The notes under the pieces are model-generated. The model was given only the letters and a program-made list of their open reading frames with translations. It made no database searches and had not been told where the DNA came from. From positions 1 through 49,394 of the forward strand of contig NZ_NKXR01000015.1 of the NCBI RefSeq assembly GCF_002232035.1: DNA of 49,394 nt, written 5' to 3'. Shown in pieces: positions 42,365-49,394 of the stretch. Numbering within the stretch: position 1 is the stretch's first letter; each line of letters begins with the position of its first letter. A program made the translations under genes and the position numbers. Origin of the DNA: Collinsella sp. TF06-26 (GTDB lineage: Bacteria > Actinomycetota > Coriobacteriia > Coriobacteriales > Coriobacteriaceae).

Positions 42365-43627
42365 GTGCAAAATACCAAGCAAAAGTCGGGCACCAAGCAA
42401 AAGCTGACCATCGCGGCCATCTTTGGCGCTATGGGTCCCGGTCTGCTGGCGGCGCTTTCGGGCAATGACGCCGGCGGCATTGCAACGTATTCCAGTGCGG
42501 GCGCCAGCTATGGCTACAAGATGCTCTGGATGCTTCCCGTCATGACTGTGCTGCTCATCGTGACGCAGGAGACCGCGGCGCGCTGCGGCTGCGTCACGGG
42601 TAAGGGCTTGGCATCGCTCATTCGCGAGCGTTTTGGCGTGCGCAAGAGTGTACTTGCTATGGCGGCGCTGTTGATCGCCAACACGGCTGTGACCATTTCG
42701 GAGTTTGCGGGTATCGCCAGCGGTCTTGCTCTCTTTGGCGTGCCGGCGAGCATCTCGGTGCCGTTGGTGGCGCTGCTGGTATGGATGCTTACCATGTCGG
42801 GCAGTTTCCAGCGCATCGAGAAGATTCTGCTGCTGGTGAGCTGCGTGTTCGTGACCTATATCGTCGCCGCGTTTATGGCCGGTCCCAACTGGGGTGAGGT
42901 CGCGGTCGACCTGGTCGTGCCTAACATTCAAAATGACCCCAGCTACGTGTCGCTCGTGGTCGCAACGATCGGTACCACCATCGCGCCGTGGATGATTTTC
43001 TTGGCGCAGAACAACGTGGTCGATAAGAACGCGGGCGAGGACGACATCGTGCTGCAGCGCATCGATACCGTGAGCGGCTCGATCGCTGCCGATATCATTG
43101 CCGGCTTTATTATCATCACGACCGGCACGGTGTTGTTCCCGGCGGGTATTCAGATTAGCGATGCTGCCGATGCTGCCCGCGCGCTGGAGCCCATCGCGGG
43201 CCAGTGGTCTACGGTGCTGTTTGCCTCGGGCTTGGTCGCGGCGAGCTTCTTGGCTGCCTGCGTGCTGCCGGGCGTTACGTCGAGCGCTATCTGTGAGGCA
43301 TTTGGCTGGGAGCGCGGTGCCGACCGCAGCTGGGACGAGGCCCCGGTCTATCGCGGCATCATTACGGCCATCATCGGTATCTCTGCCGTGCTGGTGCTTA
43401 TGCCCGGTGTCGATCTGTTCCAGATTATGATGACCTCGCAGGTCATCAATGGCGTGCTACTGCCCGTGGTTCTGGTGTTCCAGGTGGTTATCGCCGCCGA
43501 CCGTCACATTATGGGTGCCAACCGCAACGGTCGCGTGTGGAACATGCTCACTTGGGCGACTATCGCCGTGATTACGGTGCTCACGGTCGTCATGTTTGTC
43601 CTGCAAGCGATGGGCTACAGCGCTTAA
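42365..43627 (+). CDS. NRAMP-related Mg2+-type transporter (NRMT-like)
   Basis: A 420-residue protein with about 11 membrane helices. Residues 1-12 are a short cytoplasmic start. It belongs to the SLC11/NRAMP fold, but the metal site differs: helix 1 has GNDAGGIA where NRAMP has DPGN, and helix 6 has APWM where NRAMP has MPHN. Loss of the metal-binding Met is the hallmark of NRAMP-related Mg2+ transporters, known from the coriobacterium Eggerthella lenta. It has a GTG start with AGGTGG. It is co-transcribed with the MgtE-like gene and closed by a terminator. Confidence 0.82.
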   Translation: MQNTKQKSGTKQKLTIAAIFGAMGPGLLAALSGNDAGGIATYSSAGASYGYKMLWMLPVMTVLLIVTQETAARCGCVTGKGLASLIRERFGVRKSVLAMAALLIANTAVTISEFAGIASGLALFGVPASISVPLVALLVWMLTMSGSFQRIEKILLLVSCVFVTYIVAAFMAGPNWGEVAVDLVVPNIQNDPSYVSLVVATIGTTIAPWMIFLAQNNVVDKNAGEDDIVLQRIDTVSGSIAADIIAGFIIITTGTVLFPAGIQISDAADAARALEPIAGQWSTVLFASGLVAASFLAACVLPGVTSSAICEAFGWERGADRSWDEAPVYRGIITAIIGISAVLVLMPGVDLFQIMMTSQVINGVLLPVVLVFQVVIAADRHIMGANRNGRVWNMLTWATIAVITVLTVVMFVLQAMGYSA

Positions 43628-43647
43628 CGCCCACTTTTGCTTCCGAA

Positions 43648-43680
43648 CAGGCCGCAGCGATGGGCTGCGGCCTGTTTTTT
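43648..43680 (+). terminator. Rho-independent terminator after the NRMT-like gene
   Basis: An 11-bp perfect stem (43648-43658 with 43664-43674), a 5-nt loop and six T (43675-43680). Confidence 0.92.
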
Positions 43681-43714
43681 GTCTGCTATAGGGTGTTAGT
43701 TATATAGCAATGGA

Positions 43715-43934
43715 CAAAAAATGCCAAATATGAGTACTGTTGCTAAGTGAATAGCATTTACATCCTAAAAGATAATGAACATAGCCTTTAGTATGTTCAT
43801 TAAAATTGGCTCCAATACGCCTTAAACCAGTCAGGTTGGCTGCTTTAGGGGGTTGTAGGGGTCGCTCGGACGTCATTTTGGGTGGTTTTGCCTGCTACTA
43901 AAATGGTAACAGTACTCATATTTGCCCTTTTTTG
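43715..43934. repeat. 220-bp AT-rich element with 27-nt inverted ends
   Basis: 43715-43741 and 43908-43934 are inverted copies with about three mismatches, ending in AAATATGAGTACTGTT. Inside is an 11-bp hairpin (43773-43783 with 43792-43802). The base composition is clearly more A/T-rich than the surroundings. No gene is seen in 43628-44144. It may be a non-autonomous mobile element (inference). Confidence 0.7.
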
Positions 43935-44083
43935 CCCACAGACCTTTGAGGGTGCGGCGAAAAGGGCTTGTTTTGATTGTTTGGGGCAGGCACGAGGCGC
44001 GGAAACGATGTCTGGAGCGACGGAGCGGCCTGGAATTCATCCGTAGAGGTCTTCATTGGCTGCGCCAGGAGTGTCCCTAACTG

Positions 44084-44121
44084 CCGGAGGGGGTGTCTGC
44101 CGTGGCAGACACCCCCTCCGG
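44084..44121 (-). terminator. Strong hairpin at the end of the acyltransferase gene
   Basis: A perfect 18-bp stem (44084-44101 with 44104-44121), 23 bp after the stop of the minus-strand gene. No U-tract follows. Confidence 0.6.
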
Positions 44122-44144
44122 ATGTGGGAAGTTTGCACTGCAGG

Positions 44145-46361
44145 TTACTTGTCGGTGCCCAGCTTGTGCGGCTTGAGAGCGAGCGCATTGACGAGCGCGT
44201 CGGTGGCAGACTTGACGGCCGCCGGCTGCGGATCGTTGACGTGATCCTCGGGATGCACGGGCAGGTCCTTCTTGACTGCATCGTGGATCAAGTTGAGGTA
44301 CTCAGTCACGCCAGTGGTCGACAGGTGCGTGCCATCGCCATCGAACAGGTCGTTGCGATTGGCACTGTATCCGTACCAGTCGATAACGCGCACGTTCTTG
44401 TAGCGCGTGGCGGCGTTGGCGATGGCCTGGTTGGTAGAGCCAACCCACGGCTGCGGGCTGCGCGTGTTCACAAACACCACAATACGCTTATCTCCTGCAT
44501 CGGCCATGATGGCGTCGATCTGGTCGTCGGTTACCAAGCCATTGGTTCCCAGCGCAAAGACCACGATCTTGCCGGCAAGGTTCTGTTGGAGATAGCCCTC
44601 AAATGTCGCGCGGCCCGCATCAAACTGGCGGCCCTTTTCGGCATCGATGTGACTGTGGGGGAACACGCCGTCAAAGGAATCGACGGCGCGCAGCGACACG
44701 GAGTCACCGATCATCAGCAGGTCGTAGGAGCCATCGGGGAAGCCGTCGTTGTCCTTGTCGGTGTCGTCGGCTGCCTGTTGGTCCGTTGGCGCGGTGTTCT
44801 TGGCTTCCTTGTTGAGGACTTCGGCGCCCTCACCGCTCAGTGCAGACGTCTCGGGCACAAAGACCAGGCCGCCCAGTGCAACGACCAACACGACAGCGCA
44901 GGCTGCGCAGACAGGGACGTGCGCGCGTACCCAGTTGGCGGGCGTGGTGGTGCCGTCGCGGAACTCGGATACGGTGCGCCCAAAGGCACCCTTTCTAAAC
45001 GGCGTCTCGATAAAGCGATATGAGCATTCGGCTACGGCGACCACCAACAACACCTGCAAAATGTACTGCCACCACGGCGTATCGTTGATGTTGGCGACCG
45101 GGTTCATGAGCAACAGCAGCGGATAGTGCCACAAGTAGATGCTGTACGAGCGTTTGCCAACCCACACGAGCGGCTCGGCGGACAGCGCGTGGGCAACCAT
45201 TCCCTGGGGCTGCACGCAGGCCGCGATGACCATGAGCGTGAGGATGGAGCATAACAGCGTACCGCCGCGATATTGGAACGCGGTGTAGCCGTTGGTGAGC
45301 GCGACCATGGCGGCAAGGCCAACCAGACCCACGACGCCCAACACATCGATGGATGCGGGCGAAGACCAAAAGCGCACGAGGGCGCTCGGCTGTGCCGGGA
45401 CGTTCTCGGCTGCGTCGTCGGTCGTAGCGTCATGCTTGCCCTCGGCGTTCTTGCCGTGCTTGGCGGCGCCAGCCAGGCGATTGAGCCCCAAACGATGAGC
45501 GAGACGCACCGGTGCCAGGTCGCAATCGGGGATAAAGGCCATCCAGGCGCCCAGCAGCAGCGAGAACACGCGGGTGTCGGTGCCGTAGTACACGCGGCTG
45601 GGGTCGGCGGCGGGGCTATAGAGCACCATCATGGCGATGGCGGAGACGGCAGCCAGGCCCAGAACCACGCGGCGTGTGTTGGGCTTGCTCATGTGCATGG
45701 ATACCATAGCGAGCAGCAGCGGGGGCCAAACCAGGTAGAACTGTTCCTCGATGGCAAGCGACCAAAAGTGCGTAAGCGGCGAGGGGTCGCCCAGAGCATT
45801 GAAGTACGAGACGTCCTGCATAATCTGCCACCAGTTGTTAAAGAACAGCAGCGACGGCAGGATGTCGGGGCGCATCTTGGTGAGCATCACGTGGTTAAAG
45901 ATGGTGCACAGCGCGCAGGTCACGAAGACTACCGTTACCACGGCGGGGACCAGGCGACGGATGCGGCGAATCCAGAAGCTCTTAAGGTCGATGCGGCCGG
46001 TCTTAGCGACTTCGTTGAGCAGCAAGCGCGTGATCAGATAGCCCGAAAGCACAAAGAAGATCGTGACGCCAAGCAGGCCGCCCTGAGCCCACGTGAGGTT
46101 GAGGTGATAGAGCACCACCGCGACGACGGCAAGCGTGCGCAGGCCGTCAAGGGCAGGGATGTAGCGGGACTTGGGGCGAGCAGGCGTCTGCTCCGCGGCG
46201 GGAGTGTTGGCGCGGCTCGCGTTGTTGGCAGAAGCGCGATGGTGGCTCGCGGTGTGTCGCGGCTCGTTGGCACGGCGCTCGCCCTTCACGCGTTCGTGCG
46301 GCGCCGGCTCGGTGCCCGTGCGGCGTCGACCGCGCGAGCCCGATTGCGAGAATTGTTCCAT
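44145..46361 (-). CDS. OatA-like O-acyltransferase with SGNH domain
   Basis: A 738-residue membrane enzyme. A basic N-terminal tail (1-65) is followed by an acyltransferase-3 domain with ten or more helices (about 66-440: YIPALDGLRTLAVVAVVLYH, FFVLSGYLIT, FWSLAIEEQFYLVWP). A linker leads to an extracellular SGNH domain (about 555-700: GDSVSL, GTNG, DGTHLS with the catalytic Asp and His). Such proteins acetylate peptidoglycan or surface glycans. Ser, Asp and His are intact. The ATG at 46361 has a weak GGATG-type site. It is convergent with the NRMT-like gene. Confidence 0.9.
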   Translation of the reverse strand: MEQFSQSGSRGRRRTGTEPAPHERVKGERRANEPRHTASHHRASANNASRANTPAAEQTPARPKSRYIPALDGLRTLAVVAVVLYHLNLTWAQGGLLGVTIFFVLSGYLITRLLLNEVAKTGRIDLKSFWIRRIRRLVPAVVTVVFVTCALCTIFNHVMLTKMRPDILPSLLFFNNWWQIMQDVSYFNALGDPSPLTHFWSLAIEEQFYLVWPPLLLAMVSMHMSKPNTRRVVLGLAAVSAIAMMVLYSPAADPSRVYYGTDTRVFSLLLGAWMAFIPDCDLAPVRLAHRLGLNRLAGAAKHGKNAEGKHDATTDDAAENVPAQPSALVRFWSSPASIDVLGVVGLVGLAAMVALTNGYTAFQYRGGTLLCSILTLMVIAACVQPQGMVAHALSAEPLVWVGKRSYSIYLWHYPLLLLMNPVANINDTPWWQYILQVLLVVAVAECSYRFIETPFRKGAFGRTVSEFRDGTTTPANWVRAHVPVCAACAVVLVVALGGLVFVPETSALSGEGAEVLNKEAKNTAPTDQQAADDTDKDNDGFPDGSYDLLMIGDSVSLRAVDSFDGVFPHSHIDAEKGRQFDAGRATFEGYLQQNLAGKIVVFALGTNGLVTDDQIDAIMADAGDKRIVVFVNTRSPQPWVGSTNQAIANAATRYKNVRVIDWYGYSANRNDLFDGDGTHLSTTGVTEYLNLIHDAVKKDLPVHPEDHVNDPQPAAVKSATDALVNALALKPHKLGTDK

Positions 46362-46548
46362 AAAACATCATCCAATGACGAGAATAATCAGCACGTATTC
46401 ATTGTAGCTGCCTGCCCCTGTGAATGCTTGCTGCTGGCGCAAGCTCAAGCGCGCGTCCACATCAAAGTGGACTAAAGTTATAGGGGGTGCGAGAGTGCAC
46501 AATCGTTGGTCGACGGTGGGCGCAAAGCCTGAAGACGAGGAGGTTTCC

Positions 46549-47544
46549 ATGGCGGATCACAGCATCGTTGCGGTGTTCGGCAGCATGAACATGGACCTTT
46601 CGGTGGCGTGCGAGCGCATGCCGCGTGCGGGCGAGACAGTCGGTGGCAGCGGTTTTATCACCAACGCTGGTGGCAAGGGCGCTAACCAGGCCGTCGCTGC
46701 TGCGCGCATGGGTGCGCGCACGTGCATGATTGGCGCTGTTGGGCGCGATACCTTTGGCGATGCGCTTGTGGCAGGGCTCCAGGATGCCGGCGTGGGCGTT
46801 GAGTTTGTGGCGCGTCGCGATGACGTGGAGACCGGTACCGCGACCATCATTCGCTGCGAGGGAGACAACCGCATCGTGCTGTCGCCGGGCGCCAACCACG
46901 CGCTTACGGGTGAGGATGTGGCCTGCGCGCTGAGGCACCTGGTGGCCGATGGGCTCGACGGCGACGCCAGCGAGATTGCCCCGGCTGCCGGAAGCGTCTT
47001 TATCGCCCAGGGCGAATGTGACCTGGCGGCGACGGCCGAGGCGCTTGCTTGCGCTCACGAGCTGGGGTTCTATACGATCTTTAACCCAGCGCCCGCCTGC
47101 GACCTGCCGGCAGGAGCGTGGCCTGCGGTCGACCTGGTTTGCCCCAACGAGACCGAGTGCCAGGTGCTGACGGGCGTTCTGCCCACGGATGATGCGAGTT
47201 GCGTCGCCGCGCTCAATGCGCTGCTCGACAAAGGCGCCGCCGCCGCGGTCATCACGCTGGGAGGCGCCGGCTCGGTTACGCTCGGCGATGGCGGTGAGCC
47301 GCTGCGCATGCCGGCGCTTTCGAGCGCGGTGGTCGATACGACGGCCGCGGGCGATACGTTTATCGGCGCGTTGGCGGCGGCTCGCCTAGAGGGCTTGCCG
47401 CTCTTTGAGTGCATGGCCGCGGGCGCCCGTGCCTCGGCACTGACGGTGTCACGTTTGGGTGCACAGCAGTCGATTCCCACGAGTGCCGAAGTTGAGCGCG
47501 CGTTTGGTTTAGACGATTACGTACAAGACGGAGAAGCGGAGTAG
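46549..47544 (+). CDS. rbsK: Ribokinase (PfkB family)
   Basis: A 331-residue sugar kinase that phosphorylates ribose to ribose-5-phosphate. Motifs: GSMNMDLSV, NAGGKGANQAVAAARMGA (PfkB signature 1), FNPAPA, CPNETE and DTTAAGDTFIGAL (PfkB signature 2 with catalytic Asp). GAGGAGG lies 5 nt before the ATG at 46549. It is followed after 4 bp by a nucleoside hydrolase gene, so the pair converts nucleosides to base and ribose-5-phosphate. The gap 46362-46548 holds no gene; a TTATAG hexamer at 46478-46483 is a weak -10. Confidence 0.9.
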   Translation: MADHSIVAVFGSMNMDLSVACERMPRAGETVGGSGFITNAGGKGANQAVAAARMGARTCMIGAVGRDTFGDALVAGLQDAGVGVEFVARRDDVETGTATIIRCEGDNRIVLSPGANHALTGEDVACALRHLVADGLDGDASEIAPAAGSVFIAQGECDLAATAEALACAHELGFYTIFNPAPACDLPAGAWPAVDLVCPNETECQVLTGVLPTDDASCVAALNALLDKGAAAAVITLGGAGSVTLGDGGEPLRMPALSSAVVDTTAAGDTFIGALAAARLEGLPLFECMAAGARASALTVSRLGAQQSIPTSAEVERAFGLDDYVQDGEAE

Positions 47545-47548
47545 AGCA

Positions 47549-48523
47549 ATGGCAATTAAGAAGCTGATCCTTGATCTGGATATGGGCGTGGACGATGCGA
47601 TGGCGCTTGCCTATGCCATCGCGAGCCCCGAGGTGGAGCTCGTGGGCATTACCACGTGCTTTGGCAACGTGCGCGTTGACCAGTCGGCGCATAACTGCCT
47701 GGCGGTGCTCGACCTGTTGGGCCGTCCCGAGGTGCCGGTGTACCTGGGTGCCGACCGTCCCCTACAGGCGAGCGAGCCCTATACGCCGCCGGCGTCCACC
47801 ACGCTCATCCACAGCAAGAACGGCATCGGCGGCGCGAGCGTGCCTGCGTCTCCCTACGAGCCGGTGGGGGCGAGCTCGGCCGATGGCAACGCCGCAGTCG
47901 ATTATCTGATCGATGCCGCGCGCACCTATGGGCCCGATCTGGTCTATGTAGCGACCGGCCCGCTCTCCAACCTGGCGCTTGCCCTGGAGCGCGATGCGGC
48001 GGCGATGATGTCCATCGGCCGCGTGGTAGTGATGGGCGGCGCCCTGACCGTGCCCGGTAACGTGAGCGCGGGTGCCGAGGCCAACATGGCAAGCGATCCC
48101 GAGGCCGCCGATGCCGTGCTGCGCTCGGGCCGCAAGCTCACCATGGTGGGCCTGGACGTGACGCATCGCGTGGTGCTCACGCGCCGCGACATTGCCGGCT
48201 GGACGGGCTCGGGCACCATGGCGGGCTGCGCCTTTGCGAGCATGGTCGAGCACTATATCGGTTCGTACGAAATGAACGCGCCCTACCTGGGCGGCTGCGC
48301 GCTGCACGATCCGCTGGCGGTTGCCGTGGCGATTGATCCCACGCTCGTGGGTGCGCTCGGCTGTAACCTGCGTGTCGACCTGCTGGGCGAGTATCGCGGC
48401 CGCACCATCTGCGACGAGCACCGTCTGTCCGATCCAGATAAGAGCGCGCTCGTGGCGCTGACCGTCGACGCCCCGCGCTTCCTGTCCGAGTTCAAGGCCC
48501 GTATGGCTCGTGTCCTGGGCTAA
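47549..48523 (+). CDS. rih: Inosine/uridine-type nucleoside hydrolase
   Basis: A 324-residue enzyme that splits ribonucleosides into base and ribose. The N-terminal Ca2+-binding motif is DLDMGVDDAMAL (family form DTDPGxDDA). Also present are ATGPLSNLAL, VVMGGAL and the C-terminal HDPLAVAVAIDP with its catalytic-site His and Asp. The exact specificity (RihA, B or C) cannot be told. AGAAGCGGAG precedes the ATG. It is the last gene of the operon with rbsK. Confidence 0.9.
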   Translation: MAIKKLILDLDMGVDDAMALAYAIASPEVELVGITTCFGNVRVDQSAHNCLAVLDLLGRPEVPVYLGADRPLQASEPYTPPASTTLIHSKNGIGGASVPASPYEPVGASSADGNAAVDYLIDAARTYGPDLVYVATGPLSNLALALERDAAAMMSIGRVVVMGGALTVPGNVSAGAEANMASDPEAADAVLRSGRKLTMVGLDVTHRVVLTRRDIAGWTGSGTMAGCAFASMVEHYIGSYEMNAPYLGGCALHDPLAVAVAIDPTLVGALGCNLRVDLLGEYRGRTICDEHRLSDPDKSALVALTVDAPRFLSEFKARMARVLG

Positions 48524-48549
48524 ATGATTTTCACGCCCCATTACAGTTT

Positions 48550-48575
48550 GAGTCGTCCGAAAGGGCGGCTCTTTT
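48550..48575 (+). terminator. Rho-independent terminator after the nucleoside hydrolase gene
   Basis: A 9-bp stem (48550-48558 with 48563-48571, two G-T pairs), GAAA loop and four T. Confidence 0.8.
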
Positions 48576-48595
48576 CCGTTGCACGGTTATACGAT

Positions 48596-48800
48596 TGAGC
48601 CGTACCGGTGGTCGCTGGCCGACCGCCCCGGACGGCCGTCAGCCCCTGCCCCGTAGAGGGCCCGGGACGTGTTGCCGCCGGAGCGGGAGGGGCCGCGGGG
48701 AACGACTGATAGAGATGTGCCGGGCCCGGACCGGGCCACGGCCGGGTAATGTGGGTGTCGCTTCCGCGGCTAACGGCCGGCTCAAGGGAGAGGATACACC
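48596..48800 (+). ncRNA. Candidate bridge RNA / left-end non-coding region of the IS110 element
   Basis: About 200 nt without a gene, very GC-rich and full of self-complementary segments (for example CGGCC/GGCCG pairs near 48618-48637 and a CCGGGCCC..GGGCC block near 48720-48740). It lies directly before an IS110-family transposase gene. In the IS110 group the guiding bridge RNA is encoded in this left-end position. The exact ends and loops were not resolved. Confidence 0.5.
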
Positions 48801-49394
48801 ATGCCAGCAGCAGAGACGCCCGTGGCCTGCCTGGGAATCGACGTCGGGAAGAGCTCGCACAGCGCGTGCGCGCTCGACGCGGGAGGGGGCGTCGCCTTCA
48901 GGGCCGAGCTGGCCAACAGGCCCGACGACATCGACCGGCTGCTCGAGCGGGCCGGCTCCGGCGCGCTGGTCGTCGTCGACCAGAAGCGAAACATCGGCGC
49001 GCTGGTCCTCGCGCGCGCCCATGCGCACGGGAACCCCTGCGCCTACCTGCCCGGGTACGCCGAGAAGCAGGCCCGCGGGATGTTCCCCGGCATCGCGAAG
49101 ACCGACGCCATCGACGCCGAGGTGATCGCGCGCACCGCGCTCGGCGCGCCCCGCGCCCTCAGGCCGGCGCCCGAGGAGCCCGAGGGGACCGCCTCGCTGC
49201 GGATCCTGTCGTCGCAGCGCGAGTTCGCGTCGTCCGCCAGGACCCGCGCGAAGAACAGGCTGCGCGCGACCCTGCTCGAGGCCGACCCCGCGCTCGAGCG
49301 CGCGGTCGACCCGTCGAGCCGCTGGCAGGTGTCGATGCTGGCCGAGTTCGGCGGGGCCGCCGGGTGCTCCGCCGCCGGCTGGCGCAGGTTCTCG
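48801..49394 (+). CDS. IS110-family transposase, 5' part (198 codons, open at window end)
   Basis: An open frame of 198 codons from ATG 48801 to the last base. The DEDD/RuvC-like domain is visible: GIDVGKSSHSACALD (first Asp), VVVDQKRNIGALVLARA (the second acidic site is an Asp in this variant), and KTDAIDAEVIARTA (last two Asp). The later segment SREFASSARTRAKNRLRATL resembles the helical start after the RuvC part. The C-terminal transposase_20 domain with its Ser lies beyond the window. GGGAGAGG precedes the ATG. The frame carries no internal stop, so the copy may be active. Confidence 0.9.
   Translation, partial: MPAAETPVACLGIDVGKSSHSACALDAGGGVAFRAELANRPDDIDRLLERAGSGALVVVDQKRNIGALVLARAHAHGNPCAYLPGYAEKQARGMFPGIAKTDAIDAEVIARTALGAPRALRPAPEEPEGTASLRILSSQREFASSARTRAKNRLRATLLEADPALERAVDPSSRWQVSMLAEFGGAAGCSAAGWRRFS

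Larger units (their letters stand above)
48596..49394 (+). mobile_element. IS110-family insertion sequence, left part (runs off the window)
   Basis: Made up of the non-coding leader and the 5' part of the transposase gene. Codon use differs from the neighbours: AGG for Arg and GGG/CCC codons are frequent. The left boundary is somewhere after the terminator at 48575 and is not fixed. The right end lies outside the window. Confidence 0.7.

Overview
The window is GC-rich bacterial chromosome, densely coded, with Actinomycetota-style gene content. The Ech-type hydrogenase, the LPxTG-anchored repeat adhesin, the NRAMP-related Mg2+ transporter next to an MgtE-like protein, and the alanine/glutamate-rich linkers all fit a gut member of the Coriobacteriia, most likely Collinsella or a close relative. 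That assignment is inference from gene content and style; no 16S rRNA or other decisive marker lies in the window.

Layout. 1-4.4 kb: exonuclease III (minus), a sirtuin, a folP-folK fusion carrying a large low-complexity insert, and a reduced biotin-ligase-like protein. 4.6-5.7 kb: type III pantothenate kinase (minus) and an initiator tRNA-Met with a clear promoter and terminator. 5.77-6.06 kb: a striking non-coding array of eight 15-bp half-sites in alternating orientation every 40-41 bp. 6.2-8.2 kb: an Old Yellow Enzyme/enoate-reductase-type flavoenzyme. 8.7-9.1 kb: a lone transposase-derived helix-turn-helix protein. 9.4-15.0 kb: a complete Ech-type [NiFe] hydrogenase operon in five genes, with EchA and EchB fused. 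15.5-22.0 kb: a 2184-residue LPTTG-anchored adhesin with a VWA domain and about eleven pilin-like repeats. 22.0-22.6 kb: two of four copies of an intergenic inverted-repeat element (the others are at the window start and at 15.1 kb).

22.6-27.9 kb: a NarL-type two-component system divergent from an ABC-2 exporter (ATPase plus two permeases). 28.2-31.6 kb: a LolD/MacB-type ATPase with an FtsX-type permease, flanked on both sides by REP-like repeats. 31.8-35.1 kb: a DUF362 ferredoxin-like protein, an alpha/beta hydrolase behind a promoter with twin palindromes, and a hemolysin III family protein. 35.2-40.2 kb: a CBS/CorC-type membrane protein, a stand-alone cyanophycin-synthetase N-terminal-like domain, a YtxH-like protein, a PRC-barrel protein and a polysaccharide-deacetylase-like protein that has lost its metal ligands. 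40.5-43.6 kb: an MgtE-like/NRAMP-related pair, probably for Mg2+. 44.1-46.4 kb: an OatA-like acyltransferase (minus). 46.5-48.5 kb: ribokinase and nucleoside hydrolase, a two-gene nucleoside salvage operon. 48.6 kb to the end: the left part of an IS110-family insertion sequence, whose non-coding leader is a good candidate for a bridge RNA.

How the genes work together. The Ech complex would couple reduced ferredoxin to H2 production and ion translocation. The ribokinase and nucleoside hydrolase would release and phosphorylate ribose. The adhesin, acyltransferase and deacetylase-like protein act at the cell envelope. The least explained material is non-coding: the 81-bp-period alternating array at 5.8-6.1 kb, the palindromic element family, and the long structured leader before the MgtE-like gene.
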